A stretch of DNA of 5,430 bases from contig JAFAED010000185.1 in assembly GCA_023424275.1 (NCBI GenBank), positions 1 to 5,430 of the forward strand. Reading direction: 5' to 3'. Source of the DNA: Pseudomonadota bacterium (GTDB lineage: Bacteria > Pseudomonadota > Alphaproteobacteria > Sphingomonadales > Sphingomonadaceae). A model generated the notes under the pieces. The model was not told the DNA's origin. It saw only the letters and a program-made list of their open reading frames with translations, and ran no database searches. Below, one piece after another: positions 1-5,324 of the stretch (the stretch's first letter is position 1; each line of letters starts with the position of its first letter). Position numbers and translations under genes: made by a program.

Positions 1-140
1 GCATGAGCGAGGACGTCTGTCTTGCCTTTCAGCGCCCAGAGAATGCCGCCCTGTTCCAGCTTGGCGGTAAGCGTGGAGAACTGGTTGAAGCGCTCGCGCC
101 CGCCGTGCGCCTCGATCACGAAATCAAGCAAGTCTGACAT
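1..140 (-). CDS. Conserved hypothetical protein, N-terminal part (cut by window edge)
   Basis: This is the first 46 codons of a minus-strand gene that runs out of the left edge. The start is ATG at 138-140. It is preceded by an AAGGA ribosome binding site (plus-strand TCCTT at 148-152) with a 7-nt gap, which makes the start credible. The peptide begins MSDLLDFVIEAHGGRERFNQ and continues with FSTLTAKLEQGGILWALKGK. It has no signal peptide or membrane segment. The pattern of a short helix, then EAHGG, then a likely beta strand ending in GGxLWALKG is one I associate with uncharacterised alphaproteobacterial proteins of roughly 250 residues, but I cannot name a function. The GC-rich third positions and good ribosome binding site argue for a real gene. 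It is transcribed away from the large gap to its right, so its promoter should lie within 150-300. Confidence 0.72.
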   Translation of the reverse strand, partial: MSDLLDFVIEAHGGRERFNQFSTLTAKLEQGGILWALKGKTDVLAH

Positions 141-171
141 TCTGGTTTCCTTTTGCACCTGGTGTTCCGGA

Positions 172-206
172 TGCGGCCCCTCCACCCCTCGCGGGGCCGG
201 GCCGCA
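172..206. other. GC-rich stem-loop in the leader of the partial minus-strand gene
   Basis: TGCGGCCC (172-179) pairs perfectly with GGGCCGCA (199-206). Inside it, CCCC (185-188) pairs with GGGG (193-196) around a TCGC loop. It lies 32-66 nt upstream of the ATG of the partial gene and could be part of its 5' leader or a terminator-like element. No T tract follows on either strand. The function is unknown. Confidence 0.35.
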
Positions 207-259
207 GGGCACCGCTTCGCGATGGCCTAGTCACCCCATGGTCTGCGAGGGGCGGGTCC

Positions 260-295
260 GGGTCGACCCCTACCCCGGTATGCGTCACGCGTGAC
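260..295. promoter_or_regulatory. Cluster of palindromes, possible operator region
   Basis: Three palindromic elements lie within 36 bp: GGGTCGACCC (260-269, perfect, 10 bp), TACC-CC-GGTA (271-280), and GTCACGCGTGAC (284-295, perfect, 12 bp). They sit 120-155 bp upstream of the start codon of the partial minus-strand gene, a plausible place for regulator binding. No cognate regulator is visible here. A role as operators is inferred from symmetry alone. Confidence 0.35.
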
Positions 296-744
296 TTCGT
301 AGGTTGGAGACCGCAACGCCCACACCGGGACGAAGGGCGGCGGATTTCGATTGCGGTGTTGCACTGCAGATTATCGCTTGCCTGTCGGGTTCAAGCCGCT
401 CGCCGCCGCGCCATCCTGCAATAGATGAAACAAGGCGTACGGTCGCGGGAACGCCACCCGCACCCCATACCAACGAGGGAGACGTACAGACCAGCTGACA
501 GCTTCCGACGCGGCCGCGCCTGTCACAATCTGGCTTTGTCCGGGCCGGTCGGCCTCACCCCCTGTATCGCGCTGCGAACCTGCCCTCTCCCTCGCAGCCC
601 GAGCCGGTCCGGCACCCTGAAACCGGCGAGGCGAGACATGGCGAACTCGATATGCAGCCGTGACTGGCTGAAGTTCGGGATACGAACCCCGAGAGCAAAC
701 CGCCGGGCCGGGACGCGGGAAACGGAGACACAGGCGTCATCCTC

Positions 745-769
745 GCGATCCCCGCGGCGATCGCTCGCC
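745..769 (-). terminator. Possible hairpin just downstream of the regulator gene
   Basis: Two alternative stems directly follow the regulator stop codon. GCGATC (745-750) can pair with GATCGC (759-764), or GGCGA (756-760) with TCGCC (765-769) around a 4-nt loop. There is no T tract on the minus strand beyond it, so it is at best a weak intrinsic terminator and may be chance in GC-rich DNA. Confidence 0.25.
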
Positions 770-1723
770 TCAGCCAAGTGTGAGAGAATTATGCTTCGCG
801 CCTCCAGCTGCGCGGCGCAGCGCCTGCGGGGGCTGGCCGTAGGCGCGCAGGAAGGCGCGGCGCATCCGGTCGCGGTCGGCAAAGCCGGTCTGCCTGGCCA
901 CGACGTCGATCGGGTGCGCGCTGTCCTCCATAAGCGCCCGGGCCGCTTCGAGGCGAAGATTCTCGACCGCCTTGGCGGGCGACTGGCCGGTCTCGGACTG
1001 AAAGGCGCGGCTGAACTGCCGCGGCGAGAGATGGGCGACTTCGGCAAGGTCTTCGACGGAGAGCCGGCTCGTCAGGTTCCGGCGTGCGAAGGTCAACACG
1101 GTCTGCATGCGGTCCGACTTGGGTTCGAGCTCGAGCAGCGTAGAGAATTGCGACTGGCCACCGCTCCGCCGGTGATAGACGACCATCTTGCGGCCGACGG
1201 CGCGCGCGGCCTCGATGCCGAGATCCTCCTCGACGATCGCAAGCGCGAGGTCGATGCCAGCGGTCATTCCCGCCGATGTCCAGATCGGACCGTCAGCGAT
1301 GAATATCCGGTCTTCCTCGACCTTGATCAGAGGGAAGCGCGCGGCCATGTCGCGGGCATACATCCAGTGGGTGGTCGCCCGGCGTCCGTCCAGGAGCCCG
1401 GCTTCGGCCAGGACCAGCGCCCCCACACAGGGCGCCGCGATGCGGCGCGCAAATGCGGGCGCATCGCGGACGATATCGACGACGTCTTCACCGATCGCAT
1501 CCATCGTGCCTCCGACGACCAGAAGGTCGAGCAAGCTGCCATCGACCGGCGAGGTCATGATTTCGAAGCCCGCGGACGTCCGCACAGGACCGCCGTGGCG
1601 CGAGATCATCCGCATTTCATAGACTTCTTCACCCGTGTGCAGGTTCGCGATTTCGAACACGGTCGAGATCGCGAGAGTCATCGGCGAATAGCCCGGGTGG
1701 AGGATGAAGCCGACCTTGCGCAT
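770..1723 (-). CDS. GlxA/FtrA-type AraC family transcriptional regulator with DJ-1/PfpI domain
   Basis: This is a 317-residue cytoplasmic transcription factor. Residues 3 to about 170 form a DJ-1/PfpI (class I glutamine amidotransferase-like) sensor domain. Visible landmarks are VGFILHPGYSP near the start, LLVVGG at 67-72, the nucleophile-elbow segment APCVGALVLAEAGLLDGRRA at 97-116 with Cys99, TTHW at 117-120, and SAGMTAGIDLALAIVEEDLG at 150-169. Residues about 205-305 form an AraC-type double helix-turn-helix: the first helix pair spans about 222-241 (SVEDLAEVAHLSPRQFSRAF), the second about 271-292, followed by GQPPQALRR. The length is typical for the GlxA family. The ATG has a GGAG ribosome binding site 6 nt upstream (plus-strand CTCC at 1730-1733). 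Cys99 is the only cysteine in the protein. The gene is divergent from an SDR gene across 110 bp, a layout usual for a regulator that controls its neighbour and itself. The inducing ligand cannot be told from sequence, and enzymatic activity of the sensor domain is not expected for this family. Confidence 0.95.
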   Translation of the reverse strand: MRKVGFILHPGYSPMTLAISTVFEIANLHTGEEVYEMRMISRHGGPVRTSAGFEIMTSPVDGSLLDLLVVGGTMDAIGEDVVDIVRDAPAFARRIAAPCVGALVLAEAGLLDGRRATTHWMYARDMAARFPLIKVEEDRIFIADGPIWTSAGMTAGIDLALAIVEEDLGIEAARAVGRKMVVYHRRSGGQSQFSTLLELEPKSDRMQTVLTFARRNLTSRLSVEDLAEVAHLSPRQFSRAFQSETGQSPAKAVENLRLEAARALMEDSAHPIDVVARQTGFADRDRMRRAFLRAYGQPPQALRRAAGGAKHNSLTLG

Positions 1724-1734
1724 GACAATCTCCG

Positions 1735-1775
1735 AAATGTCCTAAATCGACGGATATATGACATTTAAGACATTC
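1735..1775. promoter_or_regulatory. Inverted and direct repeats in the divergent promoter region, likely operator
   Basis: A 13-bp arm AAATGTCCTAAAT (1735-1747) is repeated in inverted orientation at 1763-1775 (ATTTAAGACATTC) with 11 of 13 positions matching. The core GACATT occurs on the plus strand at 1760-1765 and 1769-1774 (9-bp direct repeat), on the minus strand at 1736-1741, and once more on the plus strand at 1814-1819, just before the ribosome binding site of the SDR gene. This is the only AT-rich stretch in the neighbourhood. Binding by the adjacent AraC-type regulator is inferred from location and symmetry. Confidence 0.55.
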
Positions 1776-1783
1776 GTGTTCAA
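1755..1783 (-). promoter_or_regulatory. Candidate promoter for the regulator gene
   Basis: On the minus strand, TTGAAC (plus-strand 1778-1783) and CATATA (plus-strand 1755-1760) are separated by 17 nt and resemble -35 and -10 elements of a housekeeping sigma factor. A transcript from here would have a leader of about 20-25 nt. Two GACATT copies lie inside this promoter, which would fit autoregulation. The -10 match is imperfect. Confidence 0.35.
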
Positions 1784-1833
1784 GCCTATCTGTGAAGCAG
1801 CAAATCAAGTGCTGACATTGAAGGAGACTGAAA

Positions 1834-2631
1834 ATGACGAACATGGGTATTGCGCTGGTCACCGGCGCCTCGAGCGGCATCGGTGCCGTTTACGCCGATC
1901 GCCTCGCGCGTCGCGGCTACGACCTCATCCTGGTAGCGCGCAATGTCGAGCGCCTGCAGGCGGTCGCGGCGCGCATCACCGACGAGACGGGCCGATCGGT
2001 CAACGTTTTCGCGGCGGATCTCTCGGACAAGGCCGACCTCCTCAAGGTGGAAGAGGTGCTGCGTTCGAACGCCGGGATCACCATGCTGGTGAACAATGCC
2101 GGCTTCGGCGGCGTGACGCCGCTCCTCGATTCCGACGTGAACCGGATGGAACTGATGGTCGATCTCAACGTCACGGCGCCGATGCGCCTTGCCTATGCCG
2201 CGGCGCCGGCGTTCGTCGAGCGCGGGAAGGGGACGATCATCAACATCTCCTCGATCGTCGCGATCGGTCCCGAGATACTGAACGGTGTCTATGGCGGCAG
2301 CAAGGCCTTCGGCCTCGCCTTCACCCAGTCGCTTCAGCATGAGCTCGCAGACAAGGGTGTCCGGGTGCAGGCCGTCCTCCCGGGCGGGACCGCTACCGAA
2401 TTCTGGGACATCGCGGGCTATGGGGATTATGCCAACAGCCCGTCGGTCATGTCCGGCGACGACATGGTCGATGCCGCTCTGGCAGGTCTCGACCTCGGCG
2501 AGGTCGTCACGATCCCGCCGCTGCAGGATGGCAAATTGTGGGACGATTATGAGGCGCAGCGCCTTCGCATCGCTGGCGACCTTGCCCATTCGCGGCCCGG
2601 CGCGCGCTATCTGGATGCCGTAACGAACTGA
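1834..2631 (+). CDS. SDR family NAD(P)-dependent oxidoreductase (first of two)
   Basis: This is a 265-residue classical short-chain dehydrogenase/reductase with a Rossmann fold, predicted cytoplasmic. The glycine motif TGASSGIG is at 10-17. Arg36 after the second strand (VARN) suggests preference for NADP(H). AADL (60-63) contacts the adenine ring, and NNAG is at 87-90. The catalytic tetrad is Asn112, Ser140, Tyr153 and Lys157, in the pattern NISS then Y-x-x-x-K. PGG at 183-185 is followed by Thr186 and Thr188, which contact the nicotinamide. The C-terminal part contains a WDDYEAQRLRI helix seen in DltE-like (COG0300) SDRs. The ATG is preceded by AAGGAG (1821-1826) with a 7-nt gap; a second in-frame ATG at 1843 is too far from it. 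The gene is divergent from the DJ-1/AraC regulator and is its most likely target. The substrate, probably a ketone, aldehyde or alcohol, cannot be deduced. Confidence 0.95.
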   Translation: MTNMGIALVTGASSGIGAVYADRLARRGYDLILVARNVERLQAVAARITDETGRSVNVFAADLSDKADLLKVEEVLRSNAGITMLVNNAGFGGVTPLLDSDVNRMELMVDLNVTAPMRLAYAAAPAFVERGKGTIINISSIVAIGPEILNGVYGGSKAFGLAFTQSLQHELADKGVRVQAVLPGGTATEFWDIAGYGDYANSPSVMSGDDMVDAALAGLDLGEVVTIPPLQDGKLWDDYEAQRLRIAGDLAHSRPGARYLDAVTN

Positions 2632-2644
2632 CGCCTGGCATGGC

Positions 2645-2673
2645 GGGAGGCAGCGGCTGTTTCGCTGCCTCCC
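2645..2673 (+). terminator. Perfect 11-bp hairpin after the first SDR gene
   Basis: GGGAGGCAGCG (2645-2655) pairs perfectly with CGCTGCCTCCC (2663-2673) around a 7-nt loop, starting 13 nt after the stop codon. The stem is strong and correctly placed for an intrinsic terminator, but no T run follows, so it may act as a weak terminator or as a 3' stability element that lets some transcription continue into the next SDR. Confidence 0.6.
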
Positions 2674-2755
2674 CGTCGCCGTCGACCGGATCGTCCAGTT
2701 GGGCGAAATAGCGGCCCGGCGATTTCGGGGTGGCAAGAGTGAAGGAACCGCGAAC

Positions 2756-3625
2756 ATGAAGAAGGTCTGGCTGGTGACGGGTGGATCGAAGGGCCTTGGC
2801 CGGGCGATCGTCGAACGGGCGCTTGCCGGCGGAGACCGGGTCCTTGCAACCGCTCGGGACCCGGGGCCGCTCGAAGGGCTCCGGAAGACTCATGCTTCCC
2901 ACCTGCGTCTCTTTTCTCTCGATGTCACCGACGAGGGACAGGCGAGGGCGGCCGTCGATGCGGTGCAGGCGAGTTTCGGCCGGCTCGATGTTCTGGTCAA
3001 CAATGCCGGCTACGCCTCGATAGCACCTTTCGAGCAGCTTGGCGCTGAGAGCTTCAGAGACCAGATCGAGGCGAACCTGTTCGGTGTCGTGAATTTGGTC
3101 CGCGCGGCGTTGCCGATCATGCGGAAGCAGCGAAGCGGACACATCATCAACATATCGTCGGTCGGGGGGCGGGTCGGGGCGCCCGGCCTTAGTGCCTATC
3201 AGGCTGCGAAATGGGCTGTGGGCGGGTTTACCGAGGTGCTCGCCAGGGAGGTTTCTGCCTTCGGGGTTCGAACGATCTCGGTGGAGCCCGGCAGAATGCG
3301 GACCGATTGGGGTGCGACTGCCAAAGGCCGGCCGTTCGCCTTGATCGAGGAGTATGAGCCCAGCGTCGGCAAGTTTCTCGACCATATGGCGCATTTCGTG
3401 GGCAGCGAGGTCGGCGATCCCGCGCGGGTCGCGAATGTGGTCTTCGATCTCTCCCGCGCCCGCGACCTGCCGGCGCATCTGTTGCTGGGAAGCGACGCCT
3501 TGCAGGTCGTCGCGGCGAGCGATGCGGAGCGACAGAAGGCTGCCGAGGCGTGGATCGACGTCAGCCGCTCGACGGATTTCGAAAACGGCGAAGCCTCCTA
3601 TCTGCAGGATGGCGCGTTTCGGTAA
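2756..3625 (+). CDS. SDR family NAD(P)-dependent oxidoreductase (second of two)
   Basis: This is a 289-residue classical SDR, longer at the C-terminus than its upstream neighbour and not a recent duplicate of it. The glycine motif TGGSKGLG is at 8-15, Arg34 (TARD) points to NADP(H), and LDV (55-57) and NNAG (82-85) follow. The active-site residues are Asn107, Ser135, Tyr148 and Lys152, with EPG at 177-179 and Thr183 contacting the cofactor. The Y-Q-A-A-K-W and EPG context is common in the 17-beta-hydroxysteroid-dehydrogenase-like SDR group; the true substrate is unknown. I chose the ATG at 2756 because AAGGAA (2742-2747) lies 8 nt before it and the protein then begins directly with the first Rossmann strand (MKKVWLVTGG). 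An upstream in-frame GTG or TTG would add about 19 residues with no domain content. A hairpin separates it from the first SDR, 124 bp upstream, so co-transcription is uncertain. Confidence 0.94.
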   Translation: MKKVWLVTGGSKGLGRAIVERALAGGDRVLATARDPGPLEGLRKTHASHLRLFSLDVTDEGQARAAVDAVQASFGRLDVLVNNAGYASIAPFEQLGAESFRDQIEANLFGVVNLVRAALPIMRKQRSGHIINISSVGGRVGAPGLSAYQAAKWAVGGFTEVLAREVSAFGVRTISVEPGRMRTDWGATAKGRPFALIEEYEPSVGKFLDHMAHFVGSEVGDPARVANVVFDLSRARDLPAHLLLGSDALQVVAASDAERQKAAEAWIDVSRSTDFENGEASYLQDGAFR

Positions 3626-3644
3626 GGCGGCCGGACGTGCCGCC
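3626..3644 (+). terminator. Short GC hairpin directly after the second SDR stop codon
   Basis: GGCGGC (3626-3631) pairs with GCCGCC (3639-3644) around a 7-nt loop, beginning immediately after the TAA. The stem is short, with no T tract behind it, so it is a weak candidate for termination between the SDR and wrbA. Confidence 0.3.
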
Positions 3645-3669
3645 CCGGGCCGATGGTCGGGACGTAGGG

Positions 3670-3683
3670 CATACGAAGTTATG
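3670..3683. promoter_or_regulatory. Imperfect palindrome upstream of wrbA
   Basis: CATACGAAGTTATG lies 102 bp before the wrbA start codon in the 160-bp SDR-wrbA spacer. Its ends (CATA and TATG) are inverted repeats. It matches a perfect palindrome upstream of dps (5377-5390) at 12 of 14 positions. A role as a shared regulator site is inference only. Confidence 0.3.
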
Positions 3684-3785
3684 GGCTTCCACATCCCACC
3701 GTCTTGATGCTCTCCGAGCGGCTGCACGTCAGGATAGCCGCCGGTCGCAGACCCTCTTGGCCTGCGCGATCAAGGAAAATGCATC

Positions 3786-4385
3786 ATGGCGAAGCTTCTG
3801 GTACTTTATTATTCGTCCTACGGTCATATCGAGACCATGGCCGAGGCCATCGCGGAGGGTGCCCGTGCGGCTGGCGCCGAGGTCGATATCAAACGTGTTC
3901 CCGAAACCGCCCCCGAGGCCGTGGCGCGCGCCGCGCACTTCAAGCTCGACCAGGCGGCGCCCGTCGCCTCGATCGACGAGCTTGAGGCCTATGACGCGAT
4001 CATCGTGGGCACCGGCACCCGCTTCGGGCGCATATCGAGCCAGATGGCGGCCTTCCTCGACCAGGCCGGCGGTCTCTGGGCGCGCGGAGCGCTGAACGGG
4101 AAGGTCGGCAGCGCATTCACCTCGTCCGCCACCCAGCATGGCGGCAACGAGACGACGCTCTTCTCGATCATCACGAACCTCATGCACTTCGGCATGACGA
4201 TCGTAGGCCTGCCCTACAGTCACGCCGGTCAGGGGACGATCGAGGAGATCGTCGGCGGCGCACCTTATGGCTCGACGACGATTGCGGGCTCGGACGGCTC
4301 GCGCCAGCCCTCGGAAATCGAGCTGGCCGGTGCCCGCCATCAGGGCGGCCTGGTCGCGAAGACCGCAGCCAAGCTGCTCAACTGA
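3786..4385 (+). CDS. wrbA: NAD(P)H:quinone oxidoreductase, WrbA type (FMN flavoprotein)
   Basis: This 199-residue flavodoxin-fold enzyme belongs to the family of E. coli WrbA (198 residues). The family binds FMN, forms tetramers and reduces quinones by two electrons with NAD(P)H, avoiding semiquinone radicals. The FMN phosphate loop is [12 protein letters not shown] at 8-19. The isoalloxazine-binding segment [13 protein letters not shown] is at 75-87, with Gly77 where E. coli has proline. [14 protein letters not shown] (90-103) is a family signature. The loop [12 protein letters not shown] (113-124) is a common variant of the E. coli STGTGGGQEQT. His134 aligns with the active-site His of E. 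coli WrbA. The C-terminal part has [20 protein letters not shown] followed by ELAGARHQG. The ATG is preceded by AAGGAA (3772-3777) at 8 nt; an ATG at 3779 is out of frame. It lies 160 bp after the second SDR and probably has its own promoter, although none is obvious. It converges on dps. Confidence 0.96.
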   Translation: MAKLLVLYYSSYGHIETMAEAIAEGARAAGAEVDIKRVPETAPEAVARAAHFKLDQAAPVASIDELEAYDAIIVGTGTRFGRISSQMAAFLDQAGGLWARGALNGKVGSAFTSSATQHGGNETTLFSIITNLMHFGMTIVGLPYSHAGQGTIEEIVGGAPYGSTTIAGSDGSRQPSEIELAGARHQGGLVAKTAAKLLN

Positions 4386-4433
4386 GAGAAGCCGTGACGG
4401 CCCCGGCCGGTGTGGCGATTTGCCGACATTGAA

Positions 4434-4465
4434 CCGCCCGCCATCCCTGAACGGGTTGCGGGCGG
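4434..4465. terminator. Hairpin downstream of wrbA, possibly bidirectional
   Basis: CCGCCCGC (4434-4441) pairs perfectly with GCGGGCGG (4458-4465), and CCC (4445-4447) with GGG (4453-4455) can extend the stem inward. It begins 48 nt after the wrbA stop codon in the convergent wrbA-dps interval. No strong T run is present on either strand. Confidence 0.5.
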
Positions 4466-4502
4466 ATCTGCGTCCTGGAATTGGGAGTGAGGGTTTGTCG
4501 CG

Positions 4503-4552
4503 GAGCTTCCTGCTCCCGGACCTCGTCCCCGGTCCTTCGCCTCCGGAAGCTC
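4503..4552. terminator. Second two-tier hairpin, downstream of dps
   Basis: GAGCTTCC (4503-4510) pairs perfectly with GGAAGCTC (4545-4552), and within it GGACC (4518-4522) pairs with GGTCC (4531-4535). It lies 37 nt beyond the dps stop codon on the minus strand, so it probably marks the 3' end of the dps transcript. It has no clear T tract. Confidence 0.42.
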
Positions 4553-4589
4553 TGGCCGGGGGGCGGCGGCGACCAACTTTCGGGATCGA

Positions 4590-5108
4590 TCAGCGGCTGC
4601 GGCTGCATTCCCAGAGGAACCATCCGCGCCGTTCGCTTTCGTCGATCCAGACCTCGAGAAGGCTTGCGGTCGCGATATCCGAATGCTCGTCGCACAGCTC
4701 GTGAACACGCCGCATTTCGGCGACGAGCTGCTTGGTGTCGCCATGCAGTTCGGCAAGCATGTCCTGCGGCTCGACGAACAGTTCATTATTGTCGAGCAGG
4801 CGCTGACGGCCAGCGATGTCCGAGATTGACCGGATCGTGTTGCCGCCGATCTTGCGGGCGCGCTCGGCGATGGGATCGGTCATTGCGAAAATCTCGGTCG
4901 CCTGTTCGTCGAGCAGCAGATGATAGTCGCGAAAGCTCGGTCCGCTCATATGCCAGTGAAAATTCTTGGTCTTGAGATAGAGCGCGAAAACGTCGGCGAG
5001 AAGCGCGCCGAGCGCACCCGATATGTCGCGCGTCGCCGCCTCGCCGAGATCGCTGGGCGTCCCGAGAAACCGGCTGCTCTGGGCCTTGCCCAATGTTTGT
5101 TCCGTCAC
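4590..5108 (-). CDS. dps: Dps family DNA-binding ferritin-like protein
   Basis: This 172-residue protein belongs to the Dps (ferritin-like) family, which forms dodecamers that oxidise and store iron using hydrogen peroxide and protect DNA in stress and stationary phase. With the GTG start used here, the ferroxidase residues fall at His51, His63, Asp67, Asp78 and Glu82 (HWHMSGPSFRDYH, then LLLDE, then TDPIAERARKIGG), the same positions as in E. coli Dps. The start is GTG at 5106-5108 (mature sequence begins TEQTLGKAQSS), with a GGAG 8 nt upstream. An ATG at 5226-5228 in frame would add 40 residues of unusual composition without a ribosome binding site. The N-terminus has only one lysine in its first 13 residues, unlike the Lys-rich DNA-binding tail of E. 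coli Dps, and the C-terminus ends CSRSR, so DNA binding may be weaker or use other residues. The gene converges on wrbA. Confidence 0.93.
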   Translation of the reverse strand: MTEQTLGKAQSSRFLGTPSDLGEAATRDISGALGALLADVFALYLKTKNFHWHMSGPSFRDYHLLLDEQATEIFAMTDPIAERARKIGGNTIRSISDIAGRQRLLDNNELFVEPQDMLAELHGDTKQLVAEMRRVHELCDEHSDIATASLLEVWIDESERRGWFLWECSRSR

Positions 5109-5116
5109 CTGCTGCA

Positions 5117-5120
5117 CTCC
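5117..5120 (-). promoter_or_regulatory. Ribosome binding site that fixes the GTG start of dps
   Basis: On the minus strand GGAG is followed by 8 nt and then GTG-ACG-GAA. It favours the GTG at 5106-5108 over the in-frame ATG at 5226-5228, which has no comparable element. A neighbouring in-frame GTG at 5115-5117 overlaps the GGAG and so cannot use it. Confidence 0.65.
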
Positions 5121-5324
5121 ATTTTTGCCGGCACCGTCAAGAGCGGCGGCGTCGGTCGATGTCAAAGGATGGCTCCGGGGTAGCTCGCGCACACTATACG
5201 CGCTTACGGCCCCGGCCCGGCGGATCATAAGCGGCAGGCTGCAGCTTCGATATCATACGCTAGTGTGGCCTCGATCGACCAACAGCGATGGCTGCGGCGG
5301 GCATCGCCGGGCCGATCATTCGCC

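Larger units (their letters stand above)
141..769. other. Long intergenic region without a convincing gene
   Basis: About 630 bp separate the start of the partial gene on the left from the stop of the regulator on the right. The open frames here lack a good ribosome binding site, recognisable domains or natural composition; they are rich in Arg, Ser and Pro, as expected of GC-rich non-coding DNA. The left third contains a structured GC-rich element and a palindrome cluster, annotated separately. A NotI-type palindrome CGCGGCCGCG at 509-518 is flanked by the inverted 6-mers TGACAG (496-501) and CTGTCA (520-525). I see no tRNA, no repeat array and no recognisable remnant of a gene. The region could hold the promoter of the partial gene, a small RNA or a decayed gene. 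Confidence 0.6.

Noticed and set aside
376..400. Second T-arm-like string GGGTTCAAGCC on the plus strand
   Set aside because: The flanking bases do not form a T stem and no cloverleaf can be drawn around it.
667..692. tRNA T-arm-like sequence on the minus strand (GGGGTTCGTATCC followed by a CAGCCA)
   Set aside because: The 5-bp T stem does not pair in the standard register, and no matching acceptor 5' strand, D arm or anticodon arm is present upstream. It is taken as coincidence.
425..1768. 447-codon plus-strand open frame opposite the regulator gene
   Set aside because: It lies antisense to the well-supported regulator gene, has no recognisable domain, is rich in Arg, His and Asp in the manner of GC-rich shadow frames, and lacks a good ribosome binding site.
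1786..2757. 323-codon minus-strand open frame opposite the first SDR
   Set aside because: The SDR on the plus strand has all catalytic motifs and a clear ribosome binding site. The antisense frame is Arg/His-rich without any known motif.
2507..3727. 406-codon minus-strand open frame spanning the second SDR
   Set aside because: It is a shadow of the SDR coding frame, overlaps both SDR genes and the hairpin between them, and contains no recognisable domain.
3729..4340. 203-codon minus-strand open frame opposite wrbA
   Set aside because: It is antisense to a complete WrbA with intact FMN-binding motifs, and its own composition is shadow-like.
5190..5267. Inverted 7-mers CACACTA (5190-5196) and TAGTGTG (5261-5267) in the dps upstream region
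   Set aside because: The arms are short and 64 bp apart. Such pairs are expected by chance in 200 bp.
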